Below, piece by piece: positions 14,773 to 44,235 of a DNA stretch of 64,000 nt. Under the pieces are notes generated by a model. That model did no database searches. It was not told the origin of the DNA and worked only from the letters and a program-made list of their open reading frames with translations. The stretch spans positions 57,137,815 through 57,201,814 of the forward strand of contig NC_082594.1 of the NCBI RefSeq assembly GCF_030936135.1, given 5' to 3'. Made by a program: the position numbers and the translations under genes. The first letter of the stretch is position 1. Each line of letters begins with the position of its first letter. Source of the stretch: Gavia stellata. Its lineage: Eukaryota > Chordata > Aves > Gaviiformes > Gaviidae.

Positions 14773-15900
14773 TGTATTGGGTTTGCGTGGCAGTGCTTTG
14801 GTAGCAGGGGGGGCTACAGGGGTGGCTTCTGCAAGAAGCTGCTAGAAGCTTCTCCTATGTCTGATAGAGCCAATGCCAGCCAGCTCCAAGACGTATCTGC
14901 CACTGGCTAAGGCTGAGCTAATCAGCAACAGTGGTAGCGCCTCTGTGATAACATATTTAAGAAGGGGGAAAAAAAACGGGAAGCGGCAGCTGGAGAAGAG
15001 AGGAGTGAGAATATGTGAGAGAAACAACTCTGCAGACACCAAGGTCAGTGAAGAAGGAGGGGGAGGAGAGGCTCCAGGTGCCGGAGCAGAGATTCCCCTG
15101 CAGCCCGTGGTGAAGACCATGGTGAAGCAGGTTGTCCCCCTGCAGCCCATGGAGGTCCACAGTGGAGCAGATATCCACCTGCAGCCCGTGGAGGACCCCA
15201 CACCAGAGCAGGTGGATGGTCGAAGGAGGCTGTGATCCTGTGGGAAGCCCATGCTGGAGCAGGCTCCTGGCAGGACCTGTGGAGCCGTGGAGAGAGGAGC
15301 CCACGCTGGAGCAGGTTTGCTGTCAGGACTTGCGATCCCGCGGGGGACCCACGCTGGAGCAGTCTGTTCCTGAAGGACTGCACCCCATGGAACGGACCCA
15401 TGCTGGAGCAGTTCGTGAAGAACTGCAGCCCGTGGGAAGAACCCACGTTGGAGAAGTTCATGGAGAACTGTCTCCTGTGGGAGGGACCCCACGCTGGAGC
15501 AGGGGAAGAGTGTGAGGAGGAAGGAGCGGCAGAAACAACGTGTGATGAACTGACCGCAACCCCCATTCCCCGTCCCCCTGCGCCGCTCGGGGGGAGAGGT
15601 AGAAAATCGGGAGTGAAGTTGAGCCCGGGAAGAAGGGAGGGGTGGGGGGAAGGTGTTGGTTTTTTAAGATTTGGTTTTACTTCTCATTATCCTACTCTGA
15701 TTTTGATTGGTAATAAATTAAACTAATTTCCCCAACTCAAGTCTGTTTTGCCCATGATGGTAATTGGTGAGTGATCTCCCTATGTCCTTATCTCGACCTA
15801 CGAGCCTTTTCCTCATATTTTCTCTCTCCTATCCAGCTGAGGAAGGGGAGTGAGTGAGCAGCTGTGTGGTGATTAGTCCGGCTGGGCTTAAACCACGACA
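14773..15900 (+). mobile_element. Solo endogenous retrovirus LTR (probably ERVL class)
   Basis: The element begins TGTATTGG and ends CCACGACA, the TG...CA ends of an LTR, and is flanked by the direct repeat ACGTC at 14768-14772 and 15901-15905. A 5-bp duplication fits ERVL. Inside are a TATA-like TATTTAA (14954-14960) and AATAAA (15712-15717), giving a plus-strand orientation. No gag, pol or env lies beside it, so it is a solo LTR left by recombination. I recognise the sequence as an LTR family common in bird genomes, but class assignment is by duplication length only. It sits about 1.7 kb past the DCT stop. Confidence 0.88.
15150..15505 (+). repeat. Degenerate tandem repeat inside the LTR
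   Basis: A unit of roughly 40-52 bases recurs, each marked by a version of CCCACGCTGGAGCAG (near 15158, 15199, 15252, 15304, 15352, 15402, 15450 and 15491). Spacing and sequence vary between copies. Because the unit lacks stops in several frames, both strands show long open frames here (up to 216 codons) that are not genes. Confidence 0.75.
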
Positions 15901-15905
15901 ACGTC

Positions 15906-17644
15906 ACATGAAGGACAAAAAGGTGTCAATCTCCATCCAACAGCATCTCTCTACATCAGTATTTAGCAGGAACTGGTGCATGTGAAGACTCATAGTCTTG
16001 TAGTGCTGGAAAGTGGCTGACATCTCTCCTCCTTGAGAAGGGCATGTGGAGACCTCAGACCTGGCCGCAAACTGAGACTGATCAGGGTCCAACTGACCTG
16101 ACACATGCCCAAGCCAGGTCTCTGGACACCTCAGCTGATGTCCTCAGCACCAAGTAATGCTGGGCACTACACAGTAAAAACCCCCAAAAGGCAACCTGAA
16201 TTGGGAGCTAGGGTACTGGGCTGAGCGACTCTACAAAAAGTGCTCCAATCATTGACATCTTGGGCACGAGCCAGGAACAAACATGCTGGGACCCCCAAAA
16301 GGCACCACAAAACAGCAGAAACAGCAGCAGATCGTTGTCCATCTGATGCAGCGAGGGCTATCTGAGCGTGTGGTGAGCAAATCCTAACTTTTCTTTGCCT
16401 CAAAAAGTCCACATTTTAGAGGTAAGTTTTGTGAGTTACATATATTAAAAGCTAAGTATATGTGAAGACCTACTGAGATCTTCTTTCTAGTCCACATGGC
16501 TAGTATTGAGCAGGCCTGGAAGAAATAGCAGAAATCGTTACTAACTGGAATTTTTTATTCAAGGCTACAACAGCAGAGTTTTTCTAAGAGTCAGGACCTT
16601 ACAAAAGGCAAAATCTGAGCACACCATTAATGTAATATATTAAGCACCAAAGCTGACACAATCCGTTCAGGACTTCAACTGCTGTGTAAAAAACCTGTTT
16701 CAAGATAACATAGGAAAGCCACCCAAATGTGGTCCAAATCTATGCCTAAATAAAGAAATATATATGGAATGTATAAAGGAATGTTTAAGAAGGGGTCTAG
16801 GGAGTGCCACATCCAAACCTGATCCCCTACCTGCAGACCTGGGAAACCTGAGCTATCTCAGTCTTGTTACCTTGAGTCCTGGGTCCCAGACTTCGGAAAT
16901 TTAAGTCTAGATTCGTGAAACAGTGCAGCAGAGCCAAAATAGAGAAGGATGAGCACCATTTTCAACTTCTGTCACAAGTTCCTAATACAGAAGTAAAACA
17001 CAAGTGTATATACCTAGCTGTCAGGGAACTCCTGCTCTTAAATTTTAGGAGAATTTGAGTTTGGAGGTTTACCTACTGCTAACATGAGCTTGATTGGAAA
17101 TAACATGGAATTGATCATGCTTCTGAAATAAACTGTAACCAGGGGGTTCCTACAGTATTTTGTCAAACAGCATGAAACATTTTGAACCTTAAAAAAACCC
17201 AATGTTATTCAGAATATTTATTGATAACTGTAAAATAATATGTTATTCAAATATATATGTAGAGTTAATAACTTTCAGCACATCTCTGAGCTGCTAAATG
17301 AAATCAAAAACACATTGAGGTGAAAAATTATCTTGGTTATTCAAGCTGGTTTTCTTCTATTTGGATTCTCAACTGTCTTGATCTAAATCTATAGAGGATG
17401 ACTTACAAGTGTCACACACTCCAGATAACGTTTGGTACTGACAAAAATCTGGCCTGTCTTGGGTCTTGCACATATGTACCCAGAGAATTCATACATTACA
17501 ATTCACAGGATAATGGGGGGAAACCTGAATGAGAACAATGTAGTCAGCTGACAAAGGAGTGTGTGATAAACTCTCAGCTAAGATCTCAATAAGGCAATCA
17601 AGGTCACTTCCTACAAGAATAAGCAAAGAAACAAAGCGAGGGCA
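15906..17644. other. DCT 3' UTR and downstream flank
   Basis: The stretch between the LTR and the DCT stop. The upper part should be DCT 3' UTR, with candidate polyadenylation signals at 17217-17222 and 16554-16559. Nothing else is recognised. Confidence 0.5.
17217..17222 (-). terminator. Candidate DCT polyadenylation signal
   Basis: AATAAA on the minus strand, about 425 bases past the DCT stop. A second AATAAA lies at 16554-16559, about 1.1 kb past the stop. The sequence cannot tell which is used; RNA 3' ends would decide. Confidence 0.35.
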
Positions 17645-35374
<17,730 letters not shown>

Positions 35375-35622
35375 TACAGCTGGGTGCAGGCTCTGCCTCT
35401 CCGCTGGACCTAAGCGAGCAGAGCAGGGAGATCTCCGCCGTGGGACAACCTGGCCTCGCCACAGCTCCATGCCCCAGCCGACTGGGATAATCCCTCTCAC
35501 TGCTGAGGATGCTGGTGTCGGGTGTTTGTTTAATCCCGGTCTCTAATTGCCTTGAACGCGGTTCAAAAGATAGGCGCTTTGGCTCTGTGGTGCTTGCCCA
35601 GCAGCCACAGCTTTGAGCGGGG

Positions 35623-35630
35623 TTTATATA
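35623..35630 (-). promoter_or_regulatory. DCT TATA box
   Basis: The minus strand reads TATATAAA here, about 250 bases upstream of the DCT start codon and in the right orientation. It predicts transcription starting near 35600 and a 5' UTR of roughly 225 bases. The box is seen directly; the start site is inferred. Confidence 0.75.
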
Positions 35631-35686
35631 GAGGTTGGGAGAAGCCCTCATTAGAGGGATTAGCGCGGCACAAATCCTCGTGTTTT

Positions 35687-35695
35687 GCACATGAC
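35687..35695 (-). promoter_or_regulatory. M-box (MITF E-box) of the DCT promoter
   Basis: The minus strand reads GTCATGTGC, nearly the whole M-box consensus AGTCATGTGCT found in TYR, TYRP1 and DCT promoters and bound by MITF. It lies about 57 bases upstream of the TATA box, a normal promoter-proximal position. Binding itself is inferred from the motif and from family knowledge. Confidence 0.75.
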
Positions 35696-35699
35696 ACCA

Positions 35700-38600
35700 A
35701 AGGCAGAAAAGACTCCAGCGTGACAGCAAGTTCTGTGGGCTCTGGCAGCTTGTCAGGAGAGTGAATGCCTCAGATTTATTTCTCAAGGTCTTTCATGAGT
35801 TTTGAGAAATTGATGGTCTTGTTTTAGCTGAGGTGGCTGGAGAAACAGGTTTATTATTTTAGTCAAAACCCTGTACGTAGATGATAAATAGAAGAGGAAA
35901 CCCCTTCTCTTTTCAGTTCACTCACTGCAAGAGAATACTTTCTACTAAAGCAGCAGCAGTAGAAAATTAACTGGAAGCACAGAGGACATAGATGCATCAT
36001 TAACAAAAATTAATAAAGCTGGTAGAAACAGCTTGGGATGGAGGCTCCACCTGCTGACAGCAGAGCTCCAGTGCTTGTACTCTAAATATCTGAGCGGCAG
36101 GTGGAGAAGGGTTCCCTTCTTAATAGCCTTTTCGCATGCAAAATAAATTATTTAATTGTATTTAAAGAGTGAGTGGTCCTTGTTTGCTCTCTAATCCTTT
36201 CCCCATCATTACACCAGAGGTTGTTTTGGGGCTGGTCTGGCTATTAGACTTTCAGAACTGTCACAGCCGAGCGTTTATTACCCACCTGGCAGGAGACAGT
36301 CTGTAAGATCAATACACACACCAGACAGGCAGACAAGTGGTTTTGTTCAGGACATCGACAAAAATTACTTTAAAAAGCTGCTAGCATGCAGCAGTTCTTG
36401 CCCACAATGCAACTCCTATGTGCTAGAGGAATAAAATTAATAAATCAAAATAAAGTAGTGGTAAGTCATGAGAGGAGTCTGAAGCAATAGCTATTAGTTC
36501 AGCTCCACCATACTAAATAAAAACTGACAACTCCCTCTGCTTCACCGAAAGCTTTCTCTACCTCCCCCCTCCACACTAAAATTGTTTAGACACATTTGTA
36601 AGTATGTAGAATGAAAACAGCTGTGGTTGTGTCTGTACTATTCAATATTTCCATGGATGTTCAACCACACCATTCTGGTACAAGAAGTCTATTATCTATG
36701 CAGCAAACTTACTGCCATCATGCAGCTAAGGAGTTCATCCACGCTGCAAACACTGTCATCAGCACTTTCAGGTTCTCCAATCTTTATATAAAAAAATTAC
36801 TTGCCAGACAAACTAAAATATGATTCTACTTCATTTTTGAAAGTACAAAGCCAATTAGCAATACCACATAGTCTGAAATGGGTTTCAATTCATCTCCCTT
36901 AGGATTCTGTTTACCTGGAACTGGCTTTTGCCTGCTGCTCTCAACACAACATGTGATAAAGATGGAAAGCAAAACTAGTTGCTGGAAAAATACGTTGAAG
37001 AAGCTCAGGAGTTATAAATGGAGGTACTAACTCAAAAACATTCTGAACAACACCCCTCTCTTATGCTACTCAGCACCTGAGCACGCCTCTCTGGTGTGGG
37101 AGAGATCAGTCCTTGAATCTAGGTTAGACAATGTCTTCATCCAAAGTTGCCAACACACCATCTGAGAGCAATTAAAGTGAACACACATTTACCAGCATCA
37201 CCACAAAAAAAAATCAAGAATATGGATAGGATTCATGTAGCTGACTAAAACCCTGAACTGAGGTGTCTATACGTAAAATATGTGTCTATGCAATCAAAGA
37301 CGGCTCAGTTCAGACACCCACCTACTGCCATTTGAGAGCCTGTATGAGACAGAAAGAGTAAGCACAGAGAAAGGCGAGGTACCGAGGTAGGCAAGGCAAA
37401 GTAAGGCAAGGAAAAGTGCTTCTAATGTAGCACACGAAGAAGGAGAAACTTGTCATTTTCAGAGAAGATGGAGCATGGAGAAAAGGAATACTGGATAGAT
37501 GATAATATGGATATGCATGACATCCCGGGCAGAAGCCACCAAGCAAAATTACAAAGAGACAGTTGTCCAGTTGTCTTTCAATTAGTCACTGGGAAAACGG
37601 CAGTCAGTGTCCGTTCCTTCATGCCTCACTGTTCAGAAGTTCCCGCAGCTTCCCCTCGGCTACTGCGCTTAAATAAAGGAGCCATTGTTAGGGCCACACA
37701 ATATCAGCACTATACCAGTTTACCAAATAGCATGCTGAATGACTTTTTATTTACTATGGGGTTTTACTATCTCTTGAAAATGAATAGCGCCGTGTGTTGG
37801 CACTACTGCCCAGAACTGCTTGCCTGCAGCTACCAAAGGACTTTTCAGACAGCGAATCTGAGCACATGAGCAGTGGCTGAAGCTCTCTTGATCCAAACTG
37901 TGACCGTGCTGCCTTGTCCACAATTCTGAGCTGCCAGGTCAGGCTACGACACCTGAAACTGTGTTAAGTTTATTAGTTAAAATATTTAGGCTTTATGCTG
38001 AAAGTACAGGAAAACAGCATTTCAGCTACCTTGTAGTCTGGATTTGTGCCCAGGTTCACCCCTAATGGCAAACTTCTCAGCCTATCATCAAGGGCGGCAA
38101 ACAAATGTACCCATATGGATGCCAACGCATTTTTGGGATTAATACTTTCACATAGTTTTTTGGCAAGAGAGAGAATAAAGAAAAAGAATACTCAAAGGTA
38201 CAGGCCAAGAAATCACTAAACACAACTCACCCAAGTAAAACAGAATTCCTGAGCAGTAGGCAGGCAGTGAGTTCACATTTTTTTTCTCAATGACAGTATT
38301 GTTTCTCAGGCTCCTTCTACTGTACTCAAGCACAGATTAGCATCAAGCCAGAAAAGTATTCAGCCTTTGGAATTTTGGAAAGAATTTTGGCCAAAATACA
38401 ACATTCTACATATAAATTTATGCAGAAATCAATATATCAATAGAAAGAATGAACCACATGGTAATTCATAATGGCAGGTGATAATTCTGGAGATTACCAG
38501 AAGAAAGATAATTCTACAAGGAAAACTGGAGACAAGTAAAAGTTCAAGGTCAAAATGGAAAGAAAAGAGACAGGATGAGCAACACCCAAGCATCTGCTCC

Positions 38601-41295
38601 ACAGTCAAAAAAAATTTCAAATTAAAAAAGAAAAAAAACAACCCCACCATATGATAAGAAGCATACTCACCCACACCAGTGAATCCATAGTATCTCAAAC
38701 TGAGCACCCAAAAGTGACAAGCACTCCTGAAAATTTTGGCCATTGTGAATATTTTTCTTTTTCTTTTCTTTGAAGAAAATATTATACCTCTGATTCCTTG
38801 TTCTGCCAATCCACCTTTACATTAGCTTTGGGGTATTTACATTGTCACAAACCTCACCTGAGAAAGAACAGATTCTACTTCTGTCGAGCCAAATTTCAAG
38901 GCTGGACAAAAAGGACTTAGCAAGAAACTCAAATTATAATACCTTAATACATTTTTCATTGCTCCAAAGATCATGTAACATACCTTTATCTTACGCATGA
39001 CACGAAACTGGCCATAATAAGAATGTTTTGAATGGAAATGAGCCCATGCTAATCTTTACCCAAAGCTTACATCAAATCCAGCTTATTGTTCCTATTTTAA
39101 GTGACAGATAAATATTTTGGCTGCTGATTTTATGTGAATTTATGTGCACCAGATTTCAAAGTGTAGGAAGCATGATCTAAGGCATGTTTTTCCAATACTG
39201 CCACCAGGAATTATTACTTGAACACTTATGAAAGTCTATCACTGAAAAACATGTAAAGCAAAGCTATTCATTATACAAGGTGGAAGTCAGTTCAAGACTA
39301 AGATACCTTCATTATGCATCTACCATGTATGCATCTATCTAGGAGCCATGTGTCTTTAAGTTCCCTTTATGGCAAACAGACATCTTAATCGTTACAGTCG
39401 ATGGAGCGTAAAGAGTAACTCATCCAGAAGAGAGAGATCTCAAGGACATAAATTTCCTAGGAGATTCAGGAAACCTAGAATATGCTAGATGGCAAGTAGA
39501 AGAGACAGTTGTTAAGTGCCCCAGTAGACGTAAAGACTTCAGTGTGAGATTATGAATTACCAGACACCAGAGACTACACAAGTAAGCCACTGGCTCCACA
39601 ATGAGCCATTTTAAGTGACCTGACAAAAGAAAAAGCTTGCACCTGAAAGAAAAGCTCCTCCTAAATACTAAAAACAGCCACCAAACAGAAATCCATGGGA
39701 AGAAAGGCTTCCTTGGATCTGTTGATCTTGCTTTTATTTGACTCTGAGTTACCCAAGTGCAACCAGATCTACACATAATCTTGTAAGTCATTAGATCTGG
39801 AAAAAACAACTCAACACTTGCAGAAACAATCTTTGTTCTCTTAGGCTTATATCTCAAAGCAGTACATCTCAGAAAAATACTTTCTCTAATATTTCAAATT
39901 TTTCAATAAGGGATGACCTAAGAAGAAAAGAGTAGTTGCCACCCTGCTCCCTCACTTGTTCATCCACTACCCATGTAGGTTTCTTCATGCTTGCAAGATT
40001 ATCTTTCATTTCTAGTAAGCATGATGATAATTTTTCAAACTTTGGCATCCTTCTACTTAGGCCTTTTGATTCCTATCTCTGTGCTGGCATTTTCTTCCTT
40101 TTTACGTTGCTACTTACCTGCTCATCTCTGTTCTCTCACGCCCTTCTTAAGAGTAGACACCCTTGAATCTTTTCTCCCTTCTTTCTCCTCCCATCCCATT
40201 CTGATTTTTCCTCCTTACACAGGCTCTTATTCATTCATGTCTTCTCTCTTCCTTCCTCCAACACAGACCACTCCCCTTTCATGACCTTACCCTTTGTCTC
40301 TCTGTCCTGTACCTGGGAGAATGAGGCCAAAGTTTGGATATGCAGAGCAGCTCTGGAGATCTCATGATCCTATCCTTGCACAAAAACTCTCTTCCTATGA
40401 TGAAGTCTCATCAGCTCCTGCCTTCTCATATTTATGTTATTTATCCAGTTCCTGTCTAATTTGTGGACTTCTTTTCCTGAAAACCAATTTATGTCCTGCA
40501 ACATATTCACTTGTCAGAACAGAAGAGCAACTCAGAGAAGAGTAATCTGGTCAGGTCTCACAGAAAATACACAACAAGTCTACAGTCAGGAATTCAACCT
40601 GAGTTAAAGACAGTTACATGGTCTTAGGTGAGCTTCCTTCCCTCAACAGCCACAAGGCTGCTGTGCTTGTAACCCCTAAATCTGAACACTGGATTATTCG
40701 AGCTCTGTGTCGCGAATTCCACTCATCAATCTTTCCATCATTTTACCAGCAGGCTTCCTCATGAGAGAGGATTAAATTTATCTCATCTGATGTTAGACAT
40801 CTATTGATTACAGATATCTACACTTAACTGGTCACCCAAGACTTCCTTTGTAGGATCCTGTCTTAATGGTGAGAAATAGATGGGTTTAGGGTACAATGCA
40901 CTTGGCCTGCCTTCTGCACCCACAGTAGCAGGGGATGAATTGCATCCCACAAAGGCCTAACCTTCTCCATTTATTTATTGTAAAGGGAGCCTAGGGTTCG
41001 GTGGTACTCTACACATGAGTGGTCTACATTTAGACAGATGAATCCCACCTGGATTCCTCACTGATTCTTCAATGGGCCTTGCAATCCAGCTGAACTTACT
41101 TCCCACAAGTCTGGAGCTGACTGCAGTGGGAAGTCCTCATTGCTTAAAGACATCCACTTCCAAAGCTCCAAATTTGACGGCACTTTGCTTCTCACCTCTC
41201 CAAGGACATGTGCTAGCTGAAGCATGTACTATATATACAACTTGCTTAGAAAGGTCCTAAAATCATACACTGCTTTCGTACAGCGGACACCTGTG
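35700..41295. other. Intergenic region upstream of DCT
   Basis: No gene or young repeat recognised. AT-rich, with a pyrimidine-rich plus strand around 39900-40300. The first kilobase should hold more of the DCT regulatory region. Confidence 0.5.
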
Positions 41296-42178
41296 TCAAC
41301 TTGCAGATGACACCAAGTTGGGCGGGAGTGTTGATCTGCTTGAGGGTCGGAAGGCTCTGCAGAGGGATCTGGACAGGCTGGATCGATGGGCCCAGGCCAA
41401 TTGGATGAGGTTCAACAAGGCCAAGTGCCGGGTCCTGCCCTTGGGTCACAACAACCCCAGGCAACGCTACAGGCTTGGGGACCAGTGGCTAGAAAGTTGC
41501 CTCGCAGAAAAGGACCTGGGGGTGTTGATTGGCAGCCAGCTGAAGATGAGCCAGCAGTGTGCCCAGGTGGCCAAGAAGGCCAATGGCATCCTGGCCTGTA
41601 TCAGAAATAGTGTGGCCAGCAGGAGCAGGGAGGTGATCGTGCCCCTGTACTCAGCGCTGGTGAGGCCGCACTTCGAATACTGTGTTCAGTTTTGGGCCCC
41701 TCACTACAAGAAGGACATTGAGGTGCTGGAGCGTGTCCAGAGAAGGGCAACGAAGCTGGTGAGGGGTCTGGAGCACAAGTCTTATGAGGAGCGGCTGAGG
41801 GAACTGGGGTTGTTCAGTCTGGAGAAGAGGAGGAGTCCTCATCGCTCTCTACAATTACCTGAAAGGGGATTGCAGAGAGGTGGATGTTGGCCTCTTCTCC
41901 CAAGTGACGAGTGACAGGACAAGAGGAAATGGCCTCAAGTTGCGCCAGGGGAGGTTTAGACTGGATATTAGGAAAAATTTCTTTACTGAGAGAGTGGTGA
42001 GACACTGGAATAAGCTGCCCAGGGAAGTGTTGGAGTCACTCTCACTGGAGGTGTTCAAGGAACGTGTGGACGAGGCATTGCAGGACATGGTTTAATGGGC
42101 ATGGTGGTGTTGGGTTGATGGTTGGACTTGATGATCTTACAGGTCTTTTCCAACCTTAGTGATTCTGTGATTCTGTGA
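41296..42178 (+). mobile_element. CR1 LINE, 5'-truncated (copy 2)
   Basis: It starts inside the reverse-transcriptase FADD box (here read LADDTKLGG) and runs through the ORF2 C-terminal region to a tail of GATTCTGTG repeats. The frame is open from 41318 to about 41830, then shifts where a short piece (around CTGAGGGGAGAC) is missing near 41832. It keeps GAAAAGGACCTGGGG at 41507, where copies 3 and 4 carry a stop. Confidence 0.92.
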
Positions 42179-44235
42179 ACTCTGCTAGATCTTTCCATAG
42201 CCTTAGGTAAACTTTATTTAGAAATTGCTGACACATTTTTACACTTTTAAGTCAGGTATTGCCTTAGTGTAGTTTTATTCATTTCTGTCAGGGATAATGA
42301 ATGAGCACTTCCATTTCCTTTAAGATCTTTCTTCTGTCCTATTCCCTTATTTAACATGTCTGGGAAAGCTCTTCAGAGATCATGAAGCAGTACCATCATT
42401 TGGCTAATGAGACTCAATACCATGTCACTTTACACCTAAACAAGCATACTTTTTCCAGTGTCCATCATATGCAGGAACGTGGATGAAAGCTTAAGCTACT
42501 TATAGTTTAGATGAATACAATGCTGACTGGCAGATTAAACCATCCCAAGTAAGCAACAGCACTTATCTCAGCATCTTCAGCTGGCAAAGGATGTGTAAAT
42601 AATGTTAAAGAGATCTACCACTCGAGAGCCTCTCTATATCTGCCTCTGCACCAATGCCATGGTGACCAAAGGCTGTCCAAAGACAACTTCATTTCCAGAG
42701 TTATTTCATCAGCTTCTAACCTGGGCTAACTATAAAGGCAGTCATCGAACATAAAGTATGATTCGCTTAAGGAACCCAGGCATCTGGAAGGTAAGAGAGC
42801 TAAATCTCAGTTATCCTATGGTTCCCCTATAGCCTATGAAGGGAAGGAAGGACCTCCATGGGATGACTCATCCCATTCTCAGTCAGGCATCCTGGCAAGG
42901 TCAGATGACCTCTCTCTGACCTAACTTCTCTGCCTTGACCTTGAAAGGAGGTGAGGGTGACTGGTTTTAACTGAGACAGACACTGAACTTTTAAATGTCT
43001 AAAGTGAAGTGAGACAAATCCCACTGCAAATGGCTGTGGTAGGAGAGGACCTGATTTACATAGAGTAGATTTATGCCGGTTGACAAAAAAGTGAAGTGAG
43101 ATGTAAGCTGTTTTAATATCCTAGTTTTGGCACATGTGGAGCTTTACAGATGTTGTGCAAAACCTGTACGGAGCCTGCAGCCCGGCTAGCACGCAGGCTG
43201 CCTTTGTGGCTCATCATTCAGCACCCAGTCAGGAAGGTGTGAGCCAAAGACTTCTGTGCAGCATGGAAGGGGTAGGACAGAGGCTCTCGTCTCAACAATT
43301 CATTAATGCAACAAATTGTCCCAATCACAGGGAAATAAATACAAGGAAGGAAATCCAGATTTGTCTCTGTACCACATTAAAAGAAAAAATCTGAAAGACA
43401 GTACAAACACAGTATTTGAAATAGTATCAGAAATCTCTAAAGCCTTGACCTTACATTAGTCCTTCAAGAGCCAGTTCCAGAAGATACTCTTCTCTCACAG
43501 TTTTTATTCAAAATACTAAAGCTACTACTTATCTGAATGGAAAATATAAATTGAACAAAAGATATTCATCCCTCATGTCATGTGGGCTAAATCCCAAGAA
43601 CATTGTTGGGCAAAGTAATGAATGCTCCCTTGCTTTAAGCAAGTAGATGTATGTACATCTGAACAAAAACATAATGTTTCCCCCGAGGTTCACTGAGGAA
43701 TAAAGTCAGCATTGATAACTATAGCAGGACTGAATGTTAAGATTTCACTTAACTGCCACAAATCTGTCTTGTTAACTATACCATAAAGTCTGTATTTCTA
43801 CATTACTATGGAATATGAGTTCTATATTTCTACAAAAGCACAAAGCAGGAACCCTGGAATATATTGCTGGGGGGGAAAAAAACAACAAAACCCCCAAAAC
43901 TCCCAAGCAACTGGATCAGAAAAAGCCTTCTTACACGTGGTTCCTGTGCTGAACTCAAACGGGACAAAGTTCTCCTAACTTGCTCACTCACCAGGAAAAA
44001 AAATAAAAGACTTGTATGTAGAGTGCTAGATTCTAGAAATGCATCATCAGCTGAAAATTTTGTTTTTCTTTTTAAATGCATTTCTTTCGCAGAAAGTTGA
44101 AAAGCACAATTCTAGTTCTTCTACAGGACCAGAAACCACATAGGCAATAACTAAGATTTATTATTAAAAATATATATAAATCATAAAAACTAAATGTGAG
44201 TTCTGACTTAGGTTTTCTAAATCCCTTGTATTGAT
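42179..44235. other. Intergenic spacer between CR1 copies 2 and 3
   Basis: AT-rich; nothing recognised. Confidence 0.5.

Noticed and set aside
14842-15492. 216-codon open frame on the minus strand, with 173- and 164-codon frames overlapping it
   Set aside because: They lie wholly or largely inside the solo LTR and arise from its stop-free tandem repeat; several frames on both strands are open at once.
35375-35500. Upstream in-frame Met that would lengthen DCT
   Set aside because: It would put about 42 extra residues before a good signal peptide; the MGALRW start fits the family.
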